Below, in pieces: positions 1 to 10,436 of a DNA stretch of 64,000 nt (position 1 is its first letter; the number at the start of each line of letters is the position of its first letter). Source of the DNA: Robiginitalea aurantiaca (GTDB lineage Bacteria; Bacteroidota; Bacteroidia; Flavobacteriales; Flavobacteriaceae); contig NZ_JAUDUY010000001.1 in assembly GCF_030380815.1 (NCBI RefSeq), forward strand, positions 682,001 to 746,000, written 5' to 3'. A program made the translations under genes and the position numbers. The notes beneath the pieces are model-generated. The model worked only from the letters and a program-made list of their open reading frames with translations. It did no database searches and was not told the DNA's origin.

Positions 1-965
1 CTCCAATGCTGTTCAGGGTTATGGAGGGAATTACGGCTTGGCTGGTACCTGGCGGAGTTCTGCTCTTTGTTTTCCTTGTACTTTCTGTACTTCATATGAA
101 CCACCTGTTTGTATGGATGGATGCGGAAACGGTTGCCCATGACGAGCTTTTGCAAGGCAAAGCAGGTTACCTGAATCCTACTTTCTTCCTGGTACGCGCT
201 GCGATTTACCTTGGAGGATGGATCGCCTACAGAGAGATATCCAGAAGGTTGTCCCTGGCTCAGGACGCCGCAGATGATAATTCTAATTTCGTAAAGAACT
301 TCAGATGGTCTGCCGGATTCCTGGTTTTCTATCTGGTTAGTGAATCCATGATGTCCTGGGATTGGATCATGAGTTTGGATCCGCACTGGTTCAGTACCCT
401 TTTCGGATGGTATGTTTTCGCCAGTATGTTCGTTTCGGGAATCACGGTTATCGCCATGGTTACAATCTACCTGAAATCAAGAGGGTATCTGCCTGATGTA
501 AATGATAGCCACATACACGATTTGGCTAAATTTATGTTTGGTATCAGTATTTTCTGGACCTATCTCTGGTTCAGCCAGTTCATGTTGATCTGGTATGCGA
601 ACATCCCTGAAGAAGTTACCTATTACGTAACGCGAATAGAGAATTACTCCCTGCCTTTTTGGGGTATGCTGGTGATGAATTTTGCATTCCCCTTATTGGT
701 ACTCATGAACAGTGATTACAAACGCCTTAACTGGTTTGTGATCATGGCAGGTATCGTTGTCCTGATGGGCCATTACCTGGATGTGTACAACATGGTCATG
801 CCGGCAACAGTGGGAGATCAGTGGTATATTGGTATTCCCGAGATCGGAGCCGTTCTCTTTTTTGGAGGTGCGTTCCTTTTCTGGGTATTCAGGGCGTTGA
901 CCAAAGCCCCATTACAGCCTACCCGCAATCCTTATATTGAGGAAAGCAGGCAGTTTCATTATTAA
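1..965 (+). CDS. actF: Alternative complex III membrane subunit ActF (3' part)
   Basis: This is the C-terminal part of the quinol:cytochrome c oxidoreductase membrane subunit ActF. The frame is open to the left edge, so the first visible ATG at 6 is probably internal; full-length flavobacterial homologues are over 400 residues and about 320 are visible here. The protein shows several hydrophobic helices and aromatic-rich loops such as WDWIMSLDPHWFSTLFGW, typical of the NrfD/ActC/ActF family. Alternative complex III oxidises menaquinol in the inner membrane and passes electrons to a cytochrome oxidase. The oxidase subunit II gene follows after 33 bases, which is the usual order act operon, coxB, coxA. 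Confidence 0.9.
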   Translation, partial: PMLFRVMEGITAWLVPGGVLLFVFLVLSVLHMNHLFVWMDAETVAHDELLQGKAGYLNPTFFLVRAAIYLGGWIAYREISRRLSLAQDAADDNSNFVKNFRWSAGFLVFYLVSESMMSWDWIMSLDPHWFSTLFGWYVFASMFVSGITVIAMVTIYLKSRGYLPDVNDSHIHDLAKFMFGISIFWTYLWFSQFMLIWYANIPEEVTYYVTRIENYSLPFWGMLVMNFAFPLLVLMNSDYKRLNWFVIMAGIVVLMGHYLDVYNMVMPATVGDQWYIGIPEIGAVLFFGGAFLFWVFRALTKAPLQPTRNPYIEESRQFHY

Positions 966-998
966 AATAAGCGATAGCGAATCATATCCGTTCACACG

Positions 999-2066
999 AT
1001 GACAGCAGTATTGACGATAGCGGTTTTAGTTTTAGTGGGCATTGCCGTCTGGCAGATGACCAAGATTTTTGAATTGTCCCAGGTAAGGGCTAAATCGGCA
1101 AATGCAGAGGTGGCCACAGATGAGGATAACCGTTACAACGGCTATCTGATGTTCGCATTCCTCATTTTTATTTACGGAATCACCATCTTTAGTTTCTGGA
1201 AGTATGGAAAGTACATCCTGCCGGAATCTTCGAGCGAGCACGGGGCGGAATACGACTCCTTGTTGTTATGGTCATTTGTTATTATTTTTATTGTTCAGTT
1301 TATCACTCAGGCGTTATTGCATTATTACGCTTATAAATACCGTGGTAAAAAGGGAACCAAGGCATTGTTCTTTGCCGATAATAATACGCTGGAGTTTATC
1401 TGGACTATTATTCCCGTAATTGTTTTGGCAGGTTTGATCCTATGGGGTTTATACACCTGGACCAATATTATGGATATCAACGAGGATGACGATCCCCTGA
1501 TTGTTGAATTGTATGCCCAGCAGTTTAACTGGACAGCTCGTTATGGCGGGGCGGACAATGTGCTGGGAGAGGCCAATGTAAGACTGATTGATATCGATCG
1601 CGCGAATATTCTCGGGCTGGATGAATCCGATCCGAATGCCTCCGATGATGTTATTGTCAAAGAACTTCATTTGCCCGTAGGAAGGAAGGTCAATTTTAAA
1701 TTCCGGTCTCAGGATGTGCTTCATTCCGCTTACATGCCACACTTTCGGGCACAGATGAATTGTGTGCCGGGAATGATTACCGAGTTCTCTTTTACGCCAA
1801 CGGTTACCACGGCTGAGATGAGACAACGTCCGGAGACTATTGAAAAAGTCAAAAGGACAAACATACTGAGGGCAGAAAAAGCAGCAATGGGGGAACCGAA
1901 TTCCGACCCATGGGAGTTTGATTATGTATTGCTATGTAATAAAATTTGCGGTAAGTCTCACTACAATATGCAGATGAAGATTATTGTTGAGACTGAAGAA
2001 GAGTACCAGGCATGGCTGGAGGGCCAACAGACGTTTAATCAGACGATGGCTTCCATGCAGCCCTAA
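999..2066 (+). CDS. coxB: Cytochrome c oxidase subunit II
   Basis: This is the CuA-carrying subunit of an aa3-type cytochrome c oxidase, taking electrons from cytochrome c or directly from alternative complex III. The N-terminal 150 residues carry three hydrophobic stretches, and the periplasmic cupredoxin domain follows. The CuA ligands are all visible: His242 in VLHSAYMPHF and Cys313, Cys317, His321 and Met324 in CNKICGKSHYNM. The 355 residues are longer than the classic subunit because of an extra N-terminal helix and an insertion in the cupredoxin domain, both common in Bacteroidota. It lies between actF and coxA and is probably in the same transcript as both. Confidence 0.96.
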   Translation: MTAVLTIAVLVLVGIAVWQMTKIFELSQVRAKSANAEVATDEDNRYNGYLMFAFLIFIYGITIFSFWKYGKYILPESSSEHGAEYDSLLLWSFVIIFIVQFITQALLHYYAYKYRGKKGTKALFFADNNTLEFIWTIIPVIVLAGLILWGLYTWTNIMDINEDDDPLIVELYAQQFNWTARYGGADNVLGEANVRLIDIDRANILGLDESDPNASDDVIVKELHLPVGRKVNFKFRSQDVLHSAYMPHFRAQMNCVPGMITEFSFTPTVTTAEMRQRPETIEKVKRTNILRAEKAAMGEPNSDPWEFDYVLLCNKICGKSHYNMQMKIIVETEEEYQAWLEGQQTFNQTMASMQP

Positions 2067-2102
2067 AAAAGAATTGCAAGAAAAAGAATAAAAAAAAAGA
2101 TT

Positions 2103-3926
2103 ATGTCAGTACAAGCACATGCATTGACCGATGACCACGCTCATGACCACGGGCACCATCACAAAGAAACTTTTGTAACCAAATATATTTTCAGTCAGGA
2201 TCACAAGATGATCTCGAAACAATATCTGATTACAGGTTTGATCATGGGATTCATTGGAATCGCCATGTCCCTTTTATTCAGGATGCAACTGGCGTGGCCC
2301 GGCGAGTCTTTCCCCATTTTTGAGGCAGTACTCGGTAAGTGGGCTCCTGATGGAGTGATGGATGCGGATATCTATCTGGCCCTTGTGACCATACACGGAA
2401 CAATCATGGTATTCTTTGTTCTAACAGCTGGACTGAGCGGTACCTTTAGTAACCTGCTTATACCCCTTCAGATAGGTGCACGGGATATGGCTTCCGGCTT
2501 TTTGAACATGTTGTCTTACTGGATGTTTTTCCTATCCAGTGTGATTATGGTAATCTCGCTCTTTGTTGAAGCAGGGCCTGCTGCTGCGGGTTGGACGATT
2601 TATCCTCCATTGAGCGCATTGCCTATGGCCCAACCGGGCTCTGGGATGGGAATGACCCTGTGGTTGGTCTCCATGGCCATTTTTATCGCTTCGTCCCTTC
2701 TGGGTTCTTTGAATTACATCGTAACGGTAATCAATTTACGAACCAAAGGGATGTCCATGACACGGCTCCCATTGACGATCTGGGCATTTTTTGTTACAGC
2801 AATTATCGGTGTGATCTCATTTCCGGTTTTGCTTTCTGCAGCGCTCTTACTCATTATGGACCGAAGTTTCGGAACGTCATTTTTCCTTTCGGATATCTTT
2901 ATTCAGGGAGAGGTCTTGCATTATCAGGGCGGGTCTCCCGTACTGTTTGAACACCTGTTCTGGTTCCTTGGGCACCCTGAGGTCTATATTGTTATTCTTC
3001 CGGCCATGGGTATTGTGTCCGAAGTAATGTCTGTGAACGCTCGTAAACCAATCTTTGGATACCGCGCAATGATCGCTTCCATTTTGGCTATTGCGTTTCT
3101 CTCGACCATCGTTTGGGGACACCATATGTTTATTTCCGGAATGAATCCTTTCCTCGGATCTGTATTTACCTTTACAACGCTTCTTATCGCGATACCATCA
3201 GCCGTAAAGGCGTTTAACTGGATTACTACCTTGTGGAAAGGAAATCTGCAGCTCAACCCGGGAATGTTATTTTCTATCGGGATGGTTTCTACTTTCATCA
3301 CCGGTGGTTTAACGGGTATAATACTGGGGGACAGTACACTCGATATCAATGTCCACGACACGTATTTTGTCGTGGCGCACTTTCACCTTGTGATGGGTAT
3401 ATCTGCGCTTTACGGGCTTTTTGCAGGAGTCTATCACTGGTTCCCTAAAATGTTCCAGGGACGAATGATGAGCAAGAACCTCGGGTATGTGCATTTCTGG
3501 ATTACTGCCGTAGGTTCCTATGGGGTATTCTTTCCCATGCATTTCGTGGGAATGGCTGGAGTTCCAAGGAGGTACTATCAGAATACCGCGTTCCCAATGT
3601 TCGATGAACTCGTTGATGTTCAGGTATTGATGACCGTATTTGCAATTATTACTGCTCTGGCACAGCTGATCTTTGTTTATAATTTTGTCCGCAGTATTTT
3701 CTACGGAGCGCGTGGACCTCAGAATCCATGGAATGCAACCACACTGGAGTGGACGGCACCTCAGGAACATATACATGGCAACTGGCCGGGTGCAATTCCT
3801 GAAGTACATCGCTGGAGTTATGATTATAGCAAGACTTTTGAGAATGGCGATTATATCTTGCCTGGACAGGACTTTGTCCCACAGGATGTGCCTTTACAGG
3901 AGAACGAAGAAGAATTGCAGCATTAG
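2103..3926 (+). CDS. coxA: Cytochrome c oxidase subunit I
   Basis: This is the catalytic heme-copper subunit that reduces oxygen to water and pumps protons across the inner membrane. Landmarks are the low-spin heme ligand His98 in IHGTIMVFFV, the CuB ligand and crosslinked tyrosine in HPEVY (His291, Tyr295), the CuB pair His340-His341 in GHHMF, and His418, His426 and His428 in HDTYFVVAHFH. The HPEVY motif points to an A-type oxidase with the usual K channel. The first 25 residues are rich in His and Asp, a Bacteroidota feature of unknown use. The gene starts 36 bases after coxB and is closed by a hairpin terminator. Confidence 0.97.
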   Translation: MSVQAHALTDDHAHDHGHHHKETFVTKYIFSQDHKMISKQYLITGLIMGFIGIAMSLLFRMQLAWPGESFPIFEAVLGKWAPDGVMDADIYLALVTIHGTIMVFFVLTAGLSGTFSNLLIPLQIGARDMASGFLNMLSYWMFFLSSVIMVISLFVEAGPAAAGWTIYPPLSALPMAQPGSGMGMTLWLVSMAIFIASSLLGSLNYIVTVINLRTKGMSMTRLPLTIWAFFVTAIIGVISFPVLLSAALLLIMDRSFGTSFFLSDIFIQGEVLHYQGGSPVLFEHLFWFLGHPEVYIVILPAMGIVSEVMSVNARKPIFGYRAMIASILAIAFLSTIVWGHHMFISGMNPFLGSVFTFTTLLIAIPSAVKAFNWITTLWKGNLQLNPGMLFSIGMVSTFITGGLTGIILGDSTLDINVHDTYFVVAHFHLVMGISALYGLFAGVYHWFPKMFQGRMMSKNLGYVHFWITAVGSYGVFFPMHFVGMAGVPRRYYQNTAFPMFDELVDVQVLMTVFAIITALAQLIFVYNFVRSIFYGARGPQNPWNATTLEWTAPQEHIHGNWPGAIPEVHRWSYDYSKTFENGDYILPGQDFVPQDVPLQENEEELQH

Positions 3927-3940
3927 CGCTGTATAGGATT

Positions 3941-3967
3941 AAAAAAGCCCGCATCAGCGGGCTTTTT
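3941..3967 (+). terminator. Rho-independent terminator after coxA
   Basis: An AAGCCCGC arm, an ATCA loop and a GCGGGCTT arm are followed by a run of T. It lies 15 bases after the coxA stop codon and ends the act-cox transcript. Confidence 0.9.
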
Positions 3968-3999
3968 ACTTTCTGCTATATGGGTTTTAAGGATTTGTA

Positions 4000-4007
4000 T
4001 ATCTTTA
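4000..4007 (+). promoter_or_regulatory. Weak -7-like element before the GIN-domain gene
   Basis: TATCTTTA matches the Bacteroidota TAnnTTTG element except for the last base and lies 16 bases before the ATG at 4024. No clear -33 TTG is present at the right distance, so this is tentative. Confidence 0.35.
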
Positions 4008-4023
4008 ATCAGAATCTAGGTTA

Positions 4024-4866
4024 ATGACAATGAAGTATTGCATGCGTTTCGGAATATTGGTGATAGCCCTTCTGCTATCAGGTACAGGATTTGGCCAGCG
4101 TAAACCTAAGATAAAGGGTAATCGAAGTGTCATAACCGTGGACAAACCTTTAAACGAGTTTGCACACCTGAGCATTACCGATGGTCTTGAAGTGCGGCTT
4201 GAGCCGGGAAACAAGGAGGCCGTCCGAATTGAAGCGGACGACAACCTCATCGATATCTTGAGATTTGAACAAGACGGGGACACCCTGAATATTTCGACGT
4301 TTTATACCATTACAGGAAGTAAAAAGCTGGACTTAACCCTTACCTATCAGGATCTCAGGACAATTCGCGTTGCCCAGGGGAGCGCAGTAGCGGAGCAGAC
4401 CATCGAGGTAAATCAGCTGGATCTCATGCTTATGGAAGGCAGCGAAACCTCTTTAACGATTAGCGCGGGATTAGTAAAACTGCAAATGAGCGGAAATGCC
4501 ACTTCGGACCTCAATATAGCTTCAGATTCGCTTCATATTACATTGGCAGACCAAACCAAATCGTTTATCTACAGCACCGATAGTGCAATGGATATAACAC
4601 TCTCCGGGCGTGCTACGGCCGTTTTGGAGGGTACGGGTAAATCCCTGACACTCTCCATGACGGACAATGCTTCCCTAAAAGCTGAAGGCATGGAGGTAGG
4701 CAGCATAATGGCTTTTCTCAATACGTCCTCCCAGGCGCGCATCAATGCGCTTACCCAATTGTCTTATGAAGGCCGGGATAAATCGAAACTCTATGTCTAC
4801 GGACAACCCAAAATCGAAATTCTGGGTTTTTATGACACTGCAGAACTTCATAAGTCCTCTCAATAA
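4024..4866 (+). CDS. Secreted GIN-domain (DUF2807) beta-helix protein
   Basis: This looks like a secreted or periplasmic protein of the GIN/DUF2807 family, called putative auto-transporter adhesin head domains. A signal peptide occupies about residues 1-24 and ends LLSGTGFGQ. The rest is rich in short beta strands with repeated small and polar residues (for example LTISAGLVKLQMSGNATSDL), consistent with the right-handed beta helix of the family. Most family members keep one or two GIN domains; here about 250 residues would hold one long domain. A second ATG at 4030 would serve equally well as start. No partner gene is adjacent, and the role in the cell is not known. Confidence 0.75.
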   Translation: MTMKYCMRFGILVIALLLSGTGFGQRKPKIKGNRSVITVDKPLNEFAHLSITDGLEVRLEPGNKEAVRIEADDNLIDILRFEQDGDTLNISTFYTITGSKKLDLTLTYQDLRTIRVAQGSAVAEQTIEVNQLDLMLMEGSETSLTISAGLVKLQMSGNATSDLNIASDSLHITLADQTKSFIYSTDSAMDITLSGRATAVLEGTGKSLTLSMTDNASLKAEGMEVGSIMAFLNTSSQARINALTQLSYEGRDKSKLYVYGQPKIEILGFYDTAELHKSSQ

Positions 4867-4886
4867 AACGTGTCATATAAATATTA

Positions 4887-4920
4887 AAAAACCCTGCTTT
4901 CATATTGAAAGCAGGGTTTT
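4887..4920. terminator. Bidirectional terminator between the GIN-domain gene and pckA
   Basis: The arms AAAACCCTGCTTTC and GAAAGCAGGGTTTT around an ATATT loop form a 14-bp hairpin with A/T ends on both sides. It lies between two converging genes and can serve both. Confidence 0.9.
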
Positions 4921-4939
4921 GTCGTTAAAGAAAACCAGG

Positions 4940-6523
4940 TCAGGAGTTTGGTCCGGCCTTCAGGATTTCTGAATTGACACCGGCTTCAAACTTTTTGAAA
5001 TTCTCCTTGAATAAACCAATCAATTTAGCTTTGGTTGTGTCATAGCTGTTTTTATCCGTCCAGGTGGATTTTGGATTGAGTACTTCAGCAGGTACTTCAG
5101 GACAGCTTTGAGGAATATCAAAACCGAATTCAGCATCTTTTGTATAGGAAACTCCGTCAAAATCCCCACGGTGGATCGCATCTATCATAGCTCGGGTATA
5201 TTTGAGTTTGATACGGGAACCTACACCATGACCCCCGCCTGTCCATCCCGTATTGATCAACCAGGCATTGACTGAATGCTGCTTCATTTTGTCCGCGAGT
5301 AATTCAGCGTATTTATTGGGGTGCCACATCATAAAGGCGGCCCCGAAGCAAGCACTGAACGTGGCCTGAGGTTCCGTAACCCCCATTTCTGTACCGGCTA
5401 CTTTTGCCGTATAGCCTGAAATAAAATGATAGCTCGCCTGCTCTGGGGTTAGTTTACTCACAGGAGGAAGCACGCCAAAGGCGTCACAGGTCAGGAATAT
5501 GATGTTTTTAGGATGCCCGGCAACACATGGGATCTGAACATTTTCAATATGATGGATCGGATAAGAAGCCCGGGTGTTCTGTGTGATCGAAGTGTCCGAA
5601 TAATCTACACTCCGGGTACTTTTATCGTACACGACATTTTCCAGTACGGTGCCAAACCGGATGGCATTAAAAATGTCCGGCTCGCTTTCAGCAGAAAGGT
5701 CGATCGCTTTGGCGTAACACCCTCCTTCAATATTAAAAGTGCCTTCATCTGTCCAGCAATGCTCATCATCTCCGATGAGTTTCCGCTTTGGATCCGCGCT
5801 TAGGGTTGTTTTTCCGGTTCCTGAGAGCCCGAAAAGAAGGGAGACATCCCCCTCGGCCCCAACATTGGCAGAGCAGTGCATTGGCAATACCCCTTCAAGA
5901 GGCATGAGGTAATTCATGACACCGAAAATTCCTTTTTTCATCTCCCCGGCATACTGTGTCCCCAGGATGACAATTTCTTTGTTTTCCAAATTAACATCGA
6001 CAGATGTTTTTGAGGTCATTTCGGAGGTGTAGCTGTTGGCGGGGAAACCTCCTGCGTTGAATATGACATAATCCGGGGTGCCGAAATCAGCCAATTCGGC
6101 CGCTGTTGGCATGATCAGCATATTTTGCATGAAAAGGGAGTGATACGCCCTGGTACACACAATGCGAACCTTGATTCGGTATTTTGGATCCCAGCCGGCG
6201 TAGGCATCTACGACAAAGAGCCGTTCGCAGATATTGAGATAATCTATGGCGCGTTCCCGGTTTACAAAATAGGTGTGTTCATCCAATCCGATATTAATAG
6301 GGCCCCAGTCGATGTTTTTTTCTGATTCCGGATTCCGAACAATACGCTTATCCTTTGGGCTTCGACCTGTTTTTTCACCAGAATAAACCAGCAGGGCTCC
6401 AACATCGGAGATCGCGGTTCCCGCTTCCCTGCGCAATCCGATCTCATAGAGGACAGGAACGCTGCTATTTCTGTGTATTTTTTCTACATGTATCCCATAT
6501 TGGGAGAGGTTAAATGCTGCCAT
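4940..6523 (-). CDS. pckA: Phosphoenolpyruvate carboxykinase (ATP)
   Basis: This enzyme converts oxaloacetate plus ATP to phosphoenolpyruvate, CO2 and ADP, the entry step of gluconeogenesis in the cytoplasm. The ATP form is shown by the length (527 residues) and the P-loop [11 protein letters not shown] near residues 230-240, followed by IGDDEHCW, which carries the metal-binding aspartate pair. The signature stretch around [14 protein letters not shown] is also present. It converges on the GIN-domain gene across a shared terminator and diverges from ruvB. With the malic enzyme fusion at 14013 it forms the C4-to-C3 node of central metabolism in this window. Confidence 0.97.
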   Translation of the reverse strand: MAAFNLSQYGIHVEKIHRNSSVPVLYEIGLRREAGTAISDVGALLVYSGEKTGRSPKDKRIVRNPESEKNIDWGPINIGLDEHTYFVNRERAIDYLNICERLFVVDAYAGWDPKYRIKVRIVCTRAYHSLFMQNMLIMPTAAELADFGTPDYVIFNAGGFPANSYTSEMTSKTSVDVNLENKEIVILGTQYAGEMKKGIFGVMNYLMPLEGVLPMHCSANVGAEGDVSLLFGLSGTGKTTLSADPKRKLIGDDEHCWTDEGTFNIEGGCYAKAIDLSAESEPDIFNAIRFGTVLENVVYDKSTRSVDYSDTSITQNTRASYPIHHIENVQIPCVAGHPKNIIFLTCDAFGVLPPVSKLTPEQASYHFISGYTAKVAGTEMGVTEPQATFSACFGAAFMMWHPNKYAELLADKMKQHSVNAWLINTGWTGGGHGVGSRIKLKYTRAMIDAIHRGDFDGVSYTKDAEFGFDIPQSCPEVPAEVLNPKSTWTDKNSYDTTKAKLIGLFKENFKKFEAGVNSEILKAGPNS

Positions 6524-6688
6524 AGATTGAGTGCTTTTGGCGGTTAATAGTCATCAGTATTCTTAAGGCTCCGGGCCTTCTAGCAAAATACAAAGAAGCG
6601 GAACATTGGGCATTAAAAACATGATAAATATCAAAGTATTCCAATAAAATTGGTGAGGGCCTGAACCCTGGGAAGTCTTCAGTTTACC

Positions 6689-6696
6689 TATCTTTG
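6689..6696 (+). promoter_or_regulatory. TAnnTTTG promoter element of ruvB
   Basis: TATCTTTG is a perfect match to the Bacteroidota -7 element. It ends only seven bases before the ruvB ATG, so transcription should begin at or next to the start codon. No TTG sits at the usual -33 distance. Confidence 0.7.
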
Positions 6697-6703
6697 TGCT
6701 ATT

Positions 6704-7726
6704 ATGAATGAACATCTGGACCCTTCAGCAGACCACCTTTCTCAGGAGGAGCTCGATATCGAGAGAGCCTTAAGACCTGTCTCTTTTGACGATTTTACCG
6801 GACAGCGGAAAGTTCTTGAAAACCTGCAGATTTTTGTTCAGGCAGCCAATATGCGACAAGAAGCACTGGATCATACTCTGCTTCACGGACCTCCGGGTCT
6901 TGGGAAAACCACCCTTGCACATATTCTTGCCAATGAACTGGGTGTGGGGTTAAAGGTCTCTTCAGGTCCGGTGCTGGATAAACCCGGGGACCTGGCAGGT
7001 TTGCTCACCAATCTGGAGGAGCGGGATGTACTCTTCATAGATGAAATTCATCGACTGAGCCCCATTGTTGAGGAGTACCTCTATTCGGCCATGGAGGATT
7101 TTAAGATAGATATCATGATCGAATCGGGGCCAAACGCCCGTTCGGTACAAATACACCTGAGTCCATTTACCCTTGTCGGGGCTACCACGCGCTCCGGATT
7201 GCTGACCGCTCCCATGCGGGCGCGTTTTGGAATCAACAGCCGTTTGGAATATTACGATACCGAACTATTGTCCACCATCGTGGAGCGCTCTGCAGACATC
7301 CTCAAAGTTCCCATAACCCAGGAGGCTGCCATTGAAATTGCAGGAAGAAGCAGGGGGACCCCAAGAATCTGCAACGCACTTCTAAGGCGCATTCGCGACT
7401 TTGCACAGATCAAGGGAAATGGCAAAATCGATTTGGAGATCTCCAGATATGGCCTGCAGGCACTAAATGTAGATACATACGGTCTGGATGAAATGGATAA
7501 CAAAATTCTGTCCACCATCATCGACAAATTCAAAGGGGGCCCTGTCGGACTGAACACCATTGCTACAGCCGTTTCTGAAAATGCAGAAACCATTGAAGAG
7601 GTCTATGAGCCCTTTCTGATCCAACAGGGATTCCTGATGCGGACCCCAAGGGGAAGGGAAGTGACAGAACTTGCATACCGCCACCTGGGAAAGATTCGAG
7701 GAAGTGACCAACCCGGCTTATTTTGA
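6704..7726 (+). CDS. ruvB: Holliday junction branch migration ATPase RuvB
   Basis: RuvB is the AAA+ motor that, loaded by RuvA, drives branch migration of Holliday junctions in recombinational repair. The Walker A motif GPPGLGKTT lies near residues 64-72, Walker B with sensor residues in [11 protein letters not shown] near 109-119, and the arginine-finger region in the stretch [18 protein letters not shown]. The winged-helix end contains RTPRGREVT, which binds DNA. The 340 residues match the family. The gene heads a likely ruvB-P450-queG transcript; ruvA is not adjacent but lies about 9 kb downstream. Confidence 0.97.
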   Translation: MNEHLDPSADHLSQEELDIERALRPVSFDDFTGQRKVLENLQIFVQAANMRQEALDHTLLHGPPGLGKTTLAHILANELGVGLKVSSGPVLDKPGDLAGLLTNLEERDVLFIDEIHRLSPIVEEYLYSAMEDFKIDIMIESGPNARSVQIHLSPFTLVGATTRSGLLTAPMRARFGINSRLEYYDTELLSTIVERSADILKVPITQEAAIEIAGRSRGTPRICNALLRRIRDFAQIKGNGKIDLEISRYGLQALNVDTYGLDEMDNKILSTIIDKFKGGPVGLNTIATAVSENAETIEEVYEPFLIQQGFLMRTPRGREVTELAYRHLGKIRGSDQPGLF

Positions 7727-7737
7727 ATCCTTTCTAA

Positions 7738-9120
7738 ATGGCTAATCGAGAGAAAGACCTTTCAAGAAGTACCTCTGACAAATCAGCCAGTCCCTCCAAG
7801 CCCATTCATGTAGTGTCTCAATGGGAGGTTTTCAGGAACCGAAAGCGCATCTTGAGGAATCCCCTGCCATTTCATCATGAAAAGTTCCAGGAGTACGGAC
7901 ATACTTTTAAAGTCACCATCGGGCCCGGCAGACGAATTGTTTTTACCCGGGATCCTGAGACCATTCGGACGATCCTTCAGAAAAAACAGCGTAATTATGC
8001 CAAATCAGAGCTACAGACCCGGGATCTGGCCAAATATATTGGACATGGAATTCTGACCAGTGAAGGCGACTTCTGGAGGAAGCACCGAAAGATGATTCAG
8101 CCTGCATTTCATAAAGAACAGTTACAGGGATTACTCGACCTGATGTACCGGGCGATCCGGAACGAATTATTAGATCTGCCAGTTCGGGAAGTAATGGATA
8201 TCCTTCCGAAGATGAGTGATCTTGCCTTTCAGGTTGTCGCCCAGTCTCTTTTCAGGGCGGGGGATTTCAGGGCGGATATGAATCGGCTGCAGGAGATCAC
8301 CGAAGACAACCAGAAAATGCTTATCCGCGAGATGCGACAACCCTACCTGAAATGGTGGTTTACGCTCTCAGGGCGAATTGGGCATCACCTTGGCCTTTCG
8401 ACAGAAGCAAGGCAAATACTGGATACACTGATCGAAGAACGGGAGTCTTCTGGCACAAGTCGCGGTGACCTTCTGGACATGTTGCTCGATGCCCGTTATG
8501 AAGATGGAGGTGCTATGCCCAGAAATCAACTCATCGATGAATTAATCATCCTGTTTACAGCAGGGCATGAGACCACCGCAAATGCCCTGAGCTTTACCGT
8601 ATTTCTTCTGGCGTCCCATCCGGAAATTCAGGAGCGCTTGTTTGAAGAAGTCAGGGCACTTGACTTTGAAGGCCAGGATAAAATGCACCTGATCCGGAAT
8701 CTGGTATACGCCCAGCAGTGTATAGAAGAAGCGATGCGCCTGTATCCTCCTGTTTATGTCATCGACCGCGTATCGGTCTGCGAACAAAAGGTTGAAGGGA
8801 ATACCTATGCCAAAGGGACAACCTGGTTGCTCAGCATCTTTGAATTGCATCGAAGCCCTGATCTTTGGGAACGACCGGATGCTTTTATGCCTGAGCGCTT
8901 CGCGCCAGGAAAGAAGAAGGCGTATACCGGGTTCTATTTTCCCTTTGGAGCGGGTCCGAGAATGTGTATTGGGAATATTTTTGCCATGAATGAGATGGTA
9001 TTGGCCATTGGCTGGCTTGTTAAAAATTACCGGATCACTACTCCTGTTGAATCCCTGCATCTGAACCCGCTGATTTCGCTGAAACCCGGGAAAGTGTTAG
9101 TGGAATTGCATTCCCGCTGA
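7738..9120 (+). CDS. Cytochrome P450
   Basis: This is a soluble bacterial cytochrome P450 monooxygenase of 460 residues. The I-helix oxygen-activation motif is AGHETTAN near residue 274, the ExxR motif is EAMR near 332, and the heme-binding loop FPFGAGPRMCIG places the cysteine ligand at residue 410. There is no N-terminal membrane anchor and no fused reductase, so separate ferredoxin and reductase partners are needed and none is encoded nearby. It starts 11 bases after ruvB and is probably cotranscribed. The sequence style resembles the fatty-acid or terpenoid hydroxylating CYP102/CYP4-like group, but the substrate cannot be told from the sequence. Confidence 0.95.
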   Translation: MANREKDLSRSTSDKSASPSKPIHVVSQWEVFRNRKRILRNPLPFHHEKFQEYGHTFKVTIGPGRRIVFTRDPETIRTILQKKQRNYAKSELQTRDLAKYIGHGILTSEGDFWRKHRKMIQPAFHKEQLQGLLDLMYRAIRNELLDLPVREVMDILPKMSDLAFQVVAQSLFRAGDFRADMNRLQEITEDNQKMLIREMRQPYLKWWFTLSGRIGHHLGLSTEARQILDTLIEERESSGTSRGDLLDMLLDARYEDGGAMPRNQLIDELIILFTAGHETTANALSFTVFLLASHPEIQERLFEEVRALDFEGQDKMHLIRNLVYAQQCIEEAMRLYPPVYVIDRVSVCEQKVEGNTYAKGTTWLLSIFELHRSPDLWERPDAFMPERFAPGKKKAYTGFYFPFGAGPRMCIGNIFAMNEMVLAIGWLVKNYRITTPVESLHLNPLISLKPGKVLVELHSR

Positions 9121-9326
9121 TTTTTCAAATCCATACAAGTCCTGCCATAAGGCCCCAGAAACTTTTTGGGATAAATAAAGGCGCCTATGTGAATTTCATG
9201 ATGGAAGTAGGAGCAGGGCGGGCAGAGAACTCCTATGGGGAATATCAGCAAAGGCTTTGAAAGGCCAGATCCAAGTGCGATCCGGACAACTTTTTACACA
9301 TCAACCAGATTATCAAGCCTGAATAA

Positions 9327-10286
9327 ATGTACCTTGTGGGTATGGATGCCAGACATCGCAATACCCAGCTAATTAAAGCCGAGGCGGATCGCCTTGGCTT
9401 TCTTTCCTGCGGTATCTCTGAAGCTACTTTTCTCAGGGAAGAAGCGCCGCGTCTTGAGGCCTGGCTTAAAAATAACATGCACGGGGAGATGGCGTATATG
9501 GAAAACCATTTCGACAAACGCCTGGACCCCCGTAAACTGGTCCCTGGGGCTAAATCTGTAATTTCCCTGCTCTACAATTATTACCCGACAACCAAACAGC
9601 GGGAAGACTCCTATAAAATCTCAAAATATGCCTATGGAGAAGACTATCACAACGTAATTAAGGCTAAACTCCGGTCGTTGCACGGCTTTATTCAACAGGA
9701 AATTGGGGAAGTCCACGGGCGGGTCTTTGTAGATTCGGCACCGGTCCTGGACAAAGCGTGGGCTGCCCGAAGCGGACTGGGTTGGATTGGGAAACACTCT
9801 AATTTGCTTACAAAGGAAGTAGGTTCATTCTATTTTATTGCCGAATTGATCTTGGATCTGGAACTGGATTACGACGGTCCTGTTACCGATCATTGCGGGA
9901 CCTGTACGGCATGTCTGGATGCGTGTCCAACCGGGGCGATCGTACAGCCCTATGTGGTGGATGGGAGCAGGTGTATTTCCTATTTTACCATTGAGCTAAA
10001 AAATGAATTTCCTTCGGATCTGGGAGCGAACTTTGACGACTGGGTATTTGGGTGTGACATCTGTCAGGATGTATGCCCCTGGAACCGCTTTTCAAAACCG
10101 CATCGCGAACCTGCCTTTGAGCCAAATGCTGCCCTGCTCCAAAATGACAGGCGGGAATGGGAAGAACTCACCGAGGAGGTCTTTAAGCGTGTTTTTCAAA
10201 AATCAGCAGTTAAGCGCACAAAATTCTCTGGATTAAAGCGCAATATTTCCTACGTTAAGTCCTCAGGAACAGAAGGAAGCGGGTAG
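9327..10286 (+). CDS. queG: Epoxyqueuosine reductase QueG
   Basis: QueG is a cobalamin and iron-sulfur enzyme that reduces epoxyqueuosine to queuosine at the wobble position of tRNAs. Two [4Fe-4S] cysteine sets are visible: [12 protein letters not shown] at about residues 190-201 and CDICQDVCP at about 243-251. Upstream, [21 protein letters not shown] is the conserved catalytic and cobalamin-contacting region with the aspartate of DSAP. The length of 319 residues agrees with the HEAT-repeat-free short form of QueG. An ATG at 9342 (MDARHRN) is an equally good start, and its sequence looks more like the usual N terminus. A 206-base gap separates it from the P450. Confidence 0.93.
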   Translation: MYLVGMDARHRNTQLIKAEADRLGFLSCGISEATFLREEAPRLEAWLKNNMHGEMAYMENHFDKRLDPRKLVPGAKSVISLLYNYYPTTKQREDSYKISKYAYGEDYHNVIKAKLRSLHGFIQQEIGEVHGRVFVDSAPVLDKAWAARSGLGWIGKHSNLLTKEVGSFYFIAELILDLELDYDGPVTDHCGTCTACLDACPTGAIVQPYVVDGSRCISYFTIELKNEFPSDLGANFDDWVFGCDICQDVCPWNRFSKPHREPAFEPNAALLQNDRREWEELTEEVFKRVFQKSAVKRTKFSGLKRNISYVKSSGTEGSG

Positions 10287-10436
10287 GGCAGGCAATCGAA
10301 AGGGCACATCTTGTGGGCGGACTATCTTATGATATTTCTTCAAGAATCTTAAAGTTGTTATATTGAGGTCGCTGGAGGCATCACCAATTGGGCTGTTCTG
10401 GTAAACTGACTAAACGAAACAAACTAAATCTTTTTT

